From Flavobacteriales bacterium (GTDB lineage: Bacteria > Bacteroidota > Bacteroidia > Flavobacteriales_F > PHOS-HE28), in NCBI GenBank assembly GCA_017987895.1, contig JAGNSU010000011.1:1-64000 (forward strand): DNA of 64,000 nt, in the 5' to 3' direction. The translations under genes were made by a program, and so were the position numbers. The notes under the pieces are model-generated. The model was not told where the DNA came from, did no database searches, and saw nothing but the letters and a program-made list of their open reading frames with translations. Each line of letters begins with the position of its first letter. The stretch's first letter is position 1. This document shows positions 54,201-60,672 of this stretch, in pieces.

Positions 54201-54397
54201 TAGATGACGTGCTGTGCCGAGCTGGTGCCGAAGTCGTTCTCCACGAACGTGCCTACGCCGATCGAGGCAGCGAACAATAGGATGTACATCCCCGCAGCGC
54301 GGGTGGTGAACATTGGCGCGAGAACTTTCTGCACACCGGTTCGGAGGGTGATGAGCATTTTCTTCGTTCGGGATGAGGTTGCCATGGATCGTGTCAT
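51236..54397 (-). CDS. ccsBA: Cytochrome c biogenesis protein CcsBA (ResB-CcsA fusion)
   Basis: 1053 aa System II heme exporter and ligase that attaches heme to CxxCH outside the inner membrane. The N-terminal CcsB/ResB part has helices at about 35-110 (AGMYILLFAASIGVGTFVE; LLTFHLAMIVILIGAG) and a large periplasmic domain. The CcsA part near the C-terminus has the WWD heme-handling motif WGRYWGWDAKETWAL flanked by conserved His (LTIHVSLEAGSYG, ILHMRLIPK). Convergent to the cytochrome operon with 20 nt between stops. Without this protein the 88 CxxCH sites could not be loaded. Confidence 0.93.
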   Translation of the reverse strand: MTRSMATSSRTKKMLITLRTGVQKVLAPMFTTRAAGMYILLFAASIGVGTFVENDFGTSSAQHVIYKSSWFSLLLVLFAITIMVNMVRFKMVRQRKWALLTFHLAMIVILIGAGVTRYFGYEGIMHIRENGSSNSFLSAETYLLFQVRQGEQVYHFDEPVLFSTLGNNDWRGSYLIGNDLIEAAVEEFIPNPKQLLEEAPNGKPTIKVVFAGMGGREEYYVSAGETRRYRNVLFNFTETLLPEAVNIAYRNDSLLIKSDRALVQTVMATQTTDTLYPREAYHPLRLRSMYNDGTNGFVFGDFKEQAVVKLGSEGPKVKNESLTALRMVVKVNGTAQELMVYGQKGMAGRPAVAHADDMDVAISYGAKDIPLPFSLKLYDFIMERYPGTNSATSYASEVQLIDERSDVKEDHRIFMNNVLDHDGYRFFQSSFDQDELGTYLSVNHDFWGTWISYIGYILLTIGMIMSLLSKKSRFHKLSENIEMMRRTTTVPVLVLALLSAPTLAQAQKVIDQRNNLNIVAAAHAERFSRIVVQDHRGRMKPMHTLTREVMRKVYRKERINDLSADQVVLGMLASSKDWIAVPMIKLGEHQKIHEQLGVPGPLAAYEDFFDSNGDYVLRDEVSRVNAMQPIDRGVYEKDLMKVDERLNIMNMVLGGGMLKIIPVPGDPNNTWVGARSDGHEHGNDPVADRFFSTYVHALREAMSTGNYALPDKLLNELSAYQKEQGAAVVPSTARIGAEIFLNELNVFNRLALFYTSLGVAFLFLMFFSVFKPAVDLRKVQKVLLVLLLFGFFLHTIGLGLRWYVSERAPWSNGYESMIYIAWTTVLAGILFTRKSFGGSAATMILAATVLLVAMLSYLDPEITPLVPVLRSYWLTIHVSLEAGSYGFLMLGAVIGLINLILMIFLSKHNEKRIHKVVKEMSYLSEMTLIGGLFMISIGTYLGGVWANESWGRYWGWDAKETWALVTILVYAFILHMRLIPKLQGLYAYNVASLFGLATVIMTYYGVNYYLSGLHSYAAGDPVPVPQWVYIGVMVLVIIGLIAFVRKRAFRLFS

Positions 54398-54539
54398 AGG
54401 GGTGTTCGGCTCGACCGTCGATGGGCTTGTACTTCTTTGGAACTGTTCGTTGCGTCGTTGCTACTGCGGATCATGCCTGGTCCGGAACTCCCCATCCGGA
54501 TACGAAGTTGCGCTGGTTCCATCGTTGGACCCTCACGAT

Positions 54540-54835
54540 CTTCCGGAACACCAAAGCTGATCATGGTTCGCACCATGCGCATGCCGGTAGGTAAGGGCAT
54601 TGTTCCGTTGGTCAATGGCCGCAACATCCTGGTTTTCGCATCGATCGTCCTCCGTTGCTTCATCGTGCCATCGCCGCACGCCCCCAGAGCCGGTTCGGGC
54701 GGGTATGTGAACGCACCATCGGGGTCTGTCCGTCGGATCCTGGAGTATCGGATCGTTCGGGAGGGGACAGGGTCGCGGTAGGTGTACGACATTTTCTGGC
54801 CGGGTAGCGGTGTGGGGAACAAGGGTATCCAGACC
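54540..54835 (-). pseudogene. Possible relic of a T9SS-type secreted protein
   Basis: The 571-nt gap 54398-54968 has no intact recognisable gene. On the minus strand the translation MSYTYRDPVPSRTIRYSRIR followed by RTDPDGAFTYPP matches the fibronectin-like YRDP...YRIRQTDxDGAFTYS pattern common before T9SS tails, here with unusual substitutions and followed by sequence with no family character in any frame. Interpreted as a decayed C-terminal remnant. Confidence 0.35.
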
Positions 54836-54968
54836 GCTCTGAGCGCGTGCAAGGATGGAACCAAGGATGAAGTAGCCATGGGAACGACCGAAGTGAATTG
54901 AACGGGACACGACCGTCGCACGTACGCCAGAGCGACGGATCATCACGGTGCGGCCGCACCGCGATCGA

Positions 54969-55358
54969 TCATCCGATCGACTTCGGCGGGTGGAATACGC
55001 TGCGCGATGCCCACTGGCCCACGCAGTCATCCTTCGAGGAAGCAGGACCCACGCGTAGCAAACCCCCAAGCATAGGACCGGGCAACGCAAGGGAATGACC
55101 GGTGAATAACGGAGAATGTCCGCTCGCGCCATGGAACGGCAGCTTCGCATGTTGGGCGGGTTCGCTCGCTTCGTGCCCGGGGTCGCAGTAGTGCAGAAGA
55201 ACGAACTCGACCACGGTCAACTTCCCGTCAGCACGCTGTTGATGTTCCGTGTAATGCTCCTGAAGCGCAGGCGCCCTGAAGACCTCTATCAGCCCGGCCG
55301 ATGCAAAGGCCATCAGAAAGACGTGGGCCGCGAATAGCGAGGCGGTGAGACTGCGCAC
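54969..55358 (-). CDS. Small secreted protein with LPFHG and C-terminal FHPPKSIG (copy B)
   Basis: 129 aa from a GTG start. The start was chosen because the first 32 residues (RSLTASLFAAHVFLMAFASA ...) align without gaps to copy A at 40118, and because a TAGATTCG element ends 3 nt upstream. Same layout: signal peptide, APALQEHYTEH, FVLLHYCDPGHEASEP, LPFHG, then the end SVFHPPKSIG. Opposite strand to copy A, so the pair brackets the main cytochrome operon and ccsBA. Function unknown, possibly metal related. Confidence 0.7.
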   Translation of the reverse strand: MRSLTASLFAAHVFLMAFASAGLIEVFRAPALQEHYTEHQQRADGKLTVVEFVLLHYCDPGHEASEPAQHAKLPFHGASGHSPLFTGHSLALPGPMLGGLLRVGPASSKDDCVGQWASRSVFHPPKSIG

Positions 55359-55361
55359 ATG

Positions 55362-55369
55362 CGAATCTA
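55362..55369 (-). promoter_or_regulatory. Putative -7 element of copy B (leaderless)
   Basis: Minus-strand TAGATTCG, then CAT, then the GTG start. With usual -7 to +1 spacing, transcription would begin at about the start codon itself. Confidence 0.5.
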
Positions 55370-55570
55370 GACAAGTGCAGGAGGGTGGCGCACAAAGGCT
55401 CGACGAAAGGATGGTCAGCTTCGACGGACCGATCCCGGGTCGTGACCGTGGCTGGCGCAATGATCTCGATGCCTTTTCTCTTGTGGAACGAGCGCCTTCA
55501 CGTTCTGGCGCACCGACCGCCATTCATTGTGGCTGGCTTTGGGTACGTAGGAACTTGCGCTATGCAAGGA

Positions 55571-57403
55571 CTACCGCGAAACGATCAACCGCCTGGTGAG
55601 CGTGCCGCTCTCGGAGACCCCTACCACCAGGTAGATGCCGGTGGGCAAATGGCTCACGTCGATCACCGCACCGTTGGCCGTGGCTGTGATAGGTGCGCCG
55701 ATCTGTTGGCCCCGATCGTTTAGCAGGCGGATACCATTCTGCACCCCCTTGCTTCGGAAGACCACGTTCACAAGGTCCTGGGCGGGGACCGGGTAGACGA
55801 GCAGTTCCTCCCGCGCCCGGCCGATATGAACGCTTACCACATCGCTCAGGGTGGAGTGGCCGTCGTGGTCGGTCTGTTGAAGGCGGTAGTAGTTAAGACC
55901 GGCTCGGGGCTGCGGGTCCAGCGCGCTGTATTCGAGCATAGTGAGGCTCGTGCCAGCGCCAGGTAACGTGGTTACATCGATCCAGTCGCTGCCTTCGGTG
56001 CTGCGCTGCACGGTGAAATGGTCGTTGTTCTGCTCTGAGGCGGTGGCCCAGGAGAGATGAACGGTCCGATCTTCCCGCGCGTCGGCCTCGAAATGCAAGA
56101 GTTCAACTGGCAATGAGGTCTGAAGCAGGTTGATGGTGCCCAGGGTGAACCGCCGATTGTTCACCAGCGCGTTCACACCGGCGAAACGGTAGAGGTTGCC
56201 ACCGACCGAGCTCGCCGCGATCGCCACGGGCGCATCATCGCCGAAGACACCATTGTTGTTCAGGTCCACCAGCAGCCGCAGATCGCTCGCGGTCACAGGG
56301 CCCTGACCCGTGAGGTCGAAGGTGATGCTCACGTTGCCCACATCCACGGCGCCCCCGGCGGCGTTCACCTCGTTCACGCGCCATACCCGGTGCCAGCGGC
56401 CTTGCAGGCCGGCAGGAAAGTCGGTGCTCCCGATGGCGTGCAGCGCGGCATTGTCATGGCCCCAAAGGAGGAACTCGTTGTTCCCGAGACCGGTCGCATT
56501 GTTGATCTGCACCACCCCTCCGCGTGAATCGGTTTGTTGGTTGGTGAGGCCGGTGCGACCGATCCCCGCCATTTCGTGATCATAGTCACCGTTCGCGGGA
56601 TCGTCCTGCACATAGATGTTGTTGGCGCTCAACGGTAGGGCATACTTGGCACTGAGGTAGTTGTTGACGATGATGCGCTGGGTGGAGTTCACCGGGCTGT
56701 CGTAGATGATCACTTCGGCCAGATCGCCGTCCATGTTCCAGCCGCTGGTTCCCTGCACATTACCGAGATACAGCGGGTTCGCGTTGTTGGCGGGGAGCTG
56801 CAGCAGGCTCGCATCGGAATAGATAGTGGTGCCTGCTTTGTATGCGGTGCGTGAAGGGAAGAGGAAGAAGATCACCGTGTTGGTGTACTCCAGCAAGCTG
56901 AAGGACGAGCTCGTGGTACCGACCGGCGCGGCGGGCGAGGAGAGCAGGTTGAGGATATCGAAGATGGGCATGAGCATGGCCCCATCGTTCGGGCTCCAGA
57001 GGGCATAGTTCGGCTGCGTGCTGGTTCCCTTGGCCAGCCAGGCGTTGTTGCTCTTCGCGGTGTTCTCCGCGCTCACGAAGAAGATGTCCCACTGGTTCAT
57101 ATCGAGCGAGCCAGCGTCGGGTATGCGCATCTCATCGTCCACCCCGTCGAAGGAGATCATGGGATGGCCGTTCAGCGCCGAACCCACCCACGTGGGTCGC
57201 GCGGCCACCGAGGGGCTCGCGGCGTTGTTGCCGTTCCCGCTGCGGTCGGTCCAGTTGGTCACCGATGTGCCGGCCACGGTCACGCTGTTATCGGCGCTCA
57301 GCCAGAGCACGTTGTTGGCGCTGGTGCCCACCCCGCCCGGACCCGTTTGGGCCAGGGCTCCGGGCCCTATGCAGAGCGCGGCGATGAGCGGTAGGTAGCG
57401 CAT
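55571..57403 (-). CDS. T9SS-secreted LamG-like surface protein
   Basis: 610 aa. Signal peptide about 1-19 (ALCIGPGALAQ). NVLWLSADNSVTV, WTDRSGNGNNA and MISFDGVDDEMRI are typical of a concanavalin-like LamG/pentraxin domain. A middle domain with GNNEFLLWGHDNAAL follows, then a fibronectin-like LPVELLHFEADAREDRTVHL segment with NYYRLQQTDHDG. The C-terminal ~75 residues (LLVYPVPAQDLVNVVF ... LPTGIYLVVG ... LTRRLIVSR) are a type A T9SS sorting domain. ATG chosen over an upstream TTG. Probably a surface adhesin or binding protein. Confidence 0.85.
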   Translation of the reverse strand: MRYLPLIAALCIGPGALAQTGPGGVGTSANNVLWLSADNSVTVAGTSVTNWTDRSGNGNNAASPSVAARPTWVGSALNGHPMISFDGVDDEMRIPDAGSLDMNQWDIFFVSAENTAKSNNAWLAKGTSTQPNYALWSPNDGAMLMPIFDILNLLSSPAAPVGTTSSSFSLLEYTNTVIFFLFPSRTAYKAGTTIYSDASLLQLPANNANPLYLGNVQGTSGWNMDGDLAEVIIYDSPVNSTQRIIVNNYLSAKYALPLSANNIYVQDDPANGDYDHEMAGIGRTGLTNQQTDSRGGVVQINNATGLGNNEFLLWGHDNAALHAIGSTDFPAGLQGRWHRVWRVNEVNAAGGAVDVGNVSITFDLTGQGPVTASDLRLLVDLNNNGVFGDDAPVAIAASSVGGNLYRFAGVNALVNNRRFTLGTINLLQTSLPVELLHFEADAREDRTVHLSWATASEQNNDHFTVQRSTEGSDWIDVTTLPGAGTSLTMLEYSALDPQPRAGLNYYRLQQTDHDGHSTLSDVVSVHIGRAREELLVYPVPAQDLVNVVFRSKGVQNGIRLLNDRGQQIGAPITATANGAVIDVSHLPTGIYLVVGVSESGTLTRRLIVSR

Positions 57404-57538
57404 AGGTCCAATGAGTAGCCGCTTCAACGCAGGGGGCGGCCCCGGGGTTCCGAAAGGGGAAGGTGCCTTGAGCGCGGAAGGATCGGAGCCGGTGCTACGC
57501 CCAGAGCCCGGCCAGGAACGAATGGAGGCTGGCGTTGC

Positions 57539-57937
57539 TCACTTCAATGTGATCGGCACATTGATCTTCATCGGCACCGGCCGTCCATCCATCGTGGCCG
57601 GTTCGAAACGCAGCAGCTTGCGCGTCATCTCGATCGCGGCCGTGTCCACATCGGCGCGCACGCCCTTGAGGATCGTTGGATCCGTCGTGTGGCCCAGCGT
57701 ATCCACGGTGAACTGCACGAGGATCTTGCCCTGCACCCCTTCCTTCCGCGCGGCCTTCGGGAATTTGTACGTGTAGGCCACATCGCGCAGCAGGCCTTCT
57801 TCGCCGGAGGGATAATAGGCGGCCTGGTTGATGTGCATCACATTGTCGGGCGTGTACACGGTATCCACCCGACCGCTTTGCGCGAACGTTGCTGCGCTCA
57901 CGAACATTCCAAGCGCTACTATAAAGACCTTGTGCAT
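57539..57937 (-). CDS. TonB C-terminal domain family protein
   Basis: 132 aa. Signal peptide MHKVFIVALGMFVSAATFAQ replaces the usual cytoplasmic/membrane part of TonB, so this is a small periplasmic TonB-CTD protein rather than an energy-transducing TonB. Core: YKFPKAARKEGVQGKILVQF, VDTLGHTTDPTILKGV, LLRFEPATMDGRPVPM. A near copy of its last 39 nt occurs at 36962-37000. The promoter element at 57961 lies inside the 3' part of the GNAT reading frame region upstream. Confidence 0.85.
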   Translation of the reverse strand: MHKVFIVALGMFVSAATFAQSGRVDTVYTPDNVMHINQAAYYPSGEEGLLRDVAYTYKFPKAARKEGVQGKILVQFTVDTLGHTTDPTILKGVRADVDTAAIEMTRKLLRFEPATMDGRPVPMKINVPITLK

Positions 57938-57960
57938 GTGACGAAGCAATGGCGGTACCT

Positions 57961-57968
57961 CGAAAGTA
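57961..57968 (-). promoter_or_regulatory. Putative -7 element of the TonB-family gene
   Basis: Minus-strand TACTTTCG lies 23 nt before the ATG, in the short gap behind the GNAT gene. Confidence 0.5.
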
Positions 57969-57989
57969 GGATGCGGTGGCCGACCCGGA

Positions 57990-58529
57990 TCATTTCGTTG
58001 CGTCGAACCGCACCCGGAACACCAACACCTCCTCGCCACGGAGCATGCCCCGTTTCTCGAAGGTCATTCCGTTGCGCTTCGCCACCGCCTGGCTGTTGGT
58101 GTTCTCCGGATCGATGAGCGAGATGACCGAGGACGCCAGTTGATGCTCCCGTGCGAATTCCTTGCAGGCGATCGCCGCCTCTGTCGCATAGCCACGGCCC
58201 CAGGCCGAGGGCAACAAGTGGTAACCGATCTCGAGCTCGGGCAGGCCGTCAACTTCCTGCACCAGCAAGCCTACAAAGCCGATGGGTCCTCCCGTGGCGC
58301 GATCGCTGATCACGTTCAGGCAGGAGCCGTCGCGGGTGATGCGGTCCAACGAGCGCTGGATGAAGAAGGCGCAGTCCGCCTCACTGCCCACGGTGAAGGG
58401 CATGAAGCGGATCGCTTCCGCATCGGTGATGTACTCCATCCACCAACTGCGGTCGTCCATGGTCGGCCTACGGAAGAGCAGGCGATCGGTGGCGAGGCCT
58501 TCGAGCGATGGGATGGGGAGGCGGAGCAT
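57990..58529 (-). CDS. GNAT family N-acetyltransferase (RimJ/RimL type)
   Basis: 179 aa. The fold is recognised from LATDRLLFRRPTMDDRSWW at the N-terminus, IGFVGLLVQEVDGLPELEIGYHLLP, and the acetyl-CoA binding stretch SAWGRGYATEAAIACKEFA (about 108-126), followed by IDPENTNSQAVAKRNGM. The RimJ/L subgroup acetylates N-termini or small amines, but the substrate here is unknown. A promoter-like element ends 4 nt before the ATG. Confidence 0.9.
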   Translation of the reverse strand: MLRLPIPSLEGLATDRLLFRRPTMDDRSWWMEYITDAEAIRFMPFTVGSEADCAFFIQRSLDRITRDGSCLNVISDRATGGPIGFVGLLVQEVDGLPELEIGYHLLPSAWGRGYATEAAIACKEFAREHQLASSVISLIDPENTNSQAVAKRNGMTFEKRGMLRGEEVLVFRVRFDATK

Positions 58530-58533
58530 GCGG

Positions 58534-58541
58534 CAAATGTG
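58534..58541 (-). promoter_or_regulatory. Putative -7 element of the GNAT gene (near leaderless)
   Basis: Minus-strand CACATTTG followed by CCGC and ATG; 4 nt separate the element from the start codon. Confidence 0.4.
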
Positions 58542-58571
58542 GGCAATGGGTCTTCAAGGATGGTAGGGGCC

Positions 58572-58646
58572 GGATCACGGGCAGCCGGACCAACCACGCA
58601 ACGCAAGGCGGCAGGCTGCGTCTTCCCGGTGCCGCTCCCGTGATCC
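58572..58646 (+). repeat. Nested inverted repeat upstream of a T9SS protein gene
   Basis: GGATCACGGG (58572-58581) and CCCGTGATCC (58637-58646) are perfect 10-bp complements; inside them GCAGCC (58581-58586) and GGCTGC (58614-58619) can also pair. The structure ends 4 nt before the ATG at 58651, so if transcribed it would fold in the immediate 5' leader. Confidence 0.6.
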
Positions 58647-58650
58647 CCGC

Positions 58651-60597
58651 ATGCGCATGCGTTCCCTATCCCTCTTTTCCTTCTTCGGGCTGACGGCTCT
58701 TCTGCCTGTGCACGGGCAGAGCACCTTCATGCGGATGTACAATGAAGGGTACGAGGGCCGCTCGGTGCGCGAGGTAGGAGGCAATGCCTACGTGGTCGCG
58801 GGGGGCACCGATCTCCATACCAACTGGCACTGGCACATGCGGTCGCCCATCGCCAGCACCCATGTGCATTTGTTCAAGACCGATGCCTCGGGTCTGTTGC
58901 TGTGGGAGAAGATCTTCCGCCAACCGGGCGAACGCACCATCGCCACCTGGATGGAGCCCACCGCCGACGGCGGTCACATCATCACCGGCCAAAGTGACCA
59001 CGATGTGGTATGGCCACCGGACAGCAACAATGTGATCCTGCTCAAGACGGATGGCGCTGGCAATTTGCAGTGGAGCTGGTCCTTCGATACCGGCAAGGAC
59101 GAGATAGCGAATTGCGTGCGCCCCACTAGCGATGGCGGTTACATCATCTCTGGCTTCCATGATGCGGTCCCCACGAGCTATGCAGGGACCACGCGCGTTC
59201 TGCTCATCAAAACGGACGCGCTGGGCGCGGTCGTTTGGTCGCAGAAATACGAACTCGGTATCCGCGACATCATCACCGGTGAGCCGTTCACCTATGTGGT
59301 GCGCCCGCTCGCCGATGGCGGCTTCGCGATCGTGGGCACCGCCGTGGGCACGCTCGCGCTGGGTGTCTATGTGATCCGCACCGACGCGCTCGGCGGTGTG
59401 ACCTGGGCCAAGGTGTACTACCATGACCCGAGCGTGCTGCGCCATTCCACCGGACTGGATATCCTGGAAAGCGCGACGGGCGAATTGATCGTGGCCGGTT
59501 CGATGGATAAGACCCAGCCGATGGAGACCAACTACCCCTACGTGATGCGGTTGGGCGCGGATGGAACACTGGCCGATGCCCGGTTCTACGAGACAGCCCC
59601 CTTGCTCTTCTTCCAAAGCGGCTTTTCGTCCGTGATCCAGACCATCGACGGTGGGTTCTTCTTCACCGGCATGGGCGGCTACGGCGAATTCGGTGACCAG
59701 ATGCAATTGCTGAAGACCAGCGCCGATCTCACCACGCAGTGGAGCCGCGTGTACACCTGGGACGGGGTGGCGACCATGGGCTCGCGATCGGGGCGGCCTA
59801 CCAGCGATGGGGGCTATGTGTTCACCGGCAAACGACAGATGGCAGGCACCGTGCTGATGAAGTCCGATGGCGTAGGCCTGATCCCGTGCAAGGTCCCGAA
59901 CGTGTTGGTGGAACGCCTGCCCAGCGTGCTGACGCTGGATGTGACGCCCGCGTCCGTACCCGGCATTGTAGCAACGCCCACGATCCTCTTAACCACATCC
60001 CCGCTCGTAGACCTCGCCGAGATCTGCCCGGAGAGTTTCCCGCTGCCCGTGGAACTGGTCTCCTTCACCGCCACAGCACTGCCGGAAGGATCGGTAGAGA
60101 TGCGATGGTTAACAGCCTCCGAGACCGACAACGACCACTTCGTGATCGAAAGAAGCGCCGATGCGATCGCATTCACCGCGGTGGCCCGGGTGGATGGCGC
60201 GGGGAATTCGCAGACTTCGTTGCACTACGCGCATACCGATCACGATCCCTTGCTTGTAGAGATCTCTTACTACCGCTTGGTGCAGGTGGATCACGATGGC
60301 GCCGAGACGCCTTCGGACATCGTGGCCGTGGTGCTCGACCGTTCCGCGTTGGCCGTCGTAAGCACCCGTGCCGAGCCCGCCGCCAACACCATCCACGTGC
60401 AGGTGCGCAACGACCGCGAAGAAGCGTTGTACTTCACGTTGCGCGATATGATGGGCCGGATCGTGGAGCAGGGCGCATGCACCGCCGCCGATGGCGTTCG
60501 GCCCATCGAACTGCGGGCTGGGCATCTTCGCGCCGGGATGTACTCTTTTTCCGTGACCAATGGCATGCGCGTAGCGGTCGCTCGTGTGGTCTATTGA
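58651..60597 (+). CDS. T9SS-secreted beta-propeller-like protein
   Basis: 648 aa. Signal peptide about 1-22 (LTALLPVHGQ). Repeats of the form EPTADGGHIITGQ, RPTSDGGYIISGF and RPLADGGFAIVGT, each followed by KTDxxGxxxW, make a propeller of about seven blades. A fibronectin-like LPVELVSFTATALPEGSVEM segment and a C-terminal sorting-type domain (LRDMMGRIVEQGA ... LRAGMYSFSV) follow. Likely a surface-exposed protein of unknown ligand. Starts 4 nt behind the nested inverted repeat. Confidence 0.82.
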   Translation: MRMRSLSLFSFFGLTALLPVHGQSTFMRMYNEGYEGRSVREVGGNAYVVAGGTDLHTNWHWHMRSPIASTHVHLFKTDASGLLLWEKIFRQPGERTIATWMEPTADGGHIITGQSDHDVVWPPDSNNVILLKTDGAGNLQWSWSFDTGKDEIANCVRPTSDGGYIISGFHDAVPTSYAGTTRVLLIKTDALGAVVWSQKYELGIRDIITGEPFTYVVRPLADGGFAIVGTAVGTLALGVYVIRTDALGGVTWAKVYYHDPSVLRHSTGLDILESATGELIVAGSMDKTQPMETNYPYVMRLGADGTLADARFYETAPLLFFQSGFSSVIQTIDGGFFFTGMGGYGEFGDQMQLLKTSADLTTQWSRVYTWDGVATMGSRSGRPTSDGGYVFTGKRQMAGTVLMKSDGVGLIPCKVPNVLVERLPSVLTLDVTPASVPGIVATPTILLTTSPLVDLAEICPESFPLPVELVSFTATALPEGSVEMRWLTASETDNDHFVIERSADAIAFTAVARVDGAGNSQTSLHYAHTDHDPLLVEISYYRLVQVDHDGAETPSDIVAVVLDRSALAVVSTRAEPAANTIHVQVRNDREEALYFTLRDMMGRIVEQGACTAADGVRPIELRAGHLRAGMYSFSVTNGMRVAVARVVY

Positions 60598-60672
60598 TCG
60601 ATCACACCGGCCCGCCCATCGGGTTGGAGCGTTCGATCGCTGCGTCGATCATAACGAGCCGCCATGGCTACG

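Noticed and set aside
54533-55150. 205-codon minus-strand frame overlapping copy B
   Set aside because: Low-complexity Arg/Ser sequence. Copy B in the other frame is supported by alignment with copy A.
60595-60655. TGATCGATCA palindrome and nearby TCGATCA between convergent T9SS genes as terminator
   Set aside because: Short GATC-rich matches with poor stem continuity and no T-tract; possible by chance in this composition.
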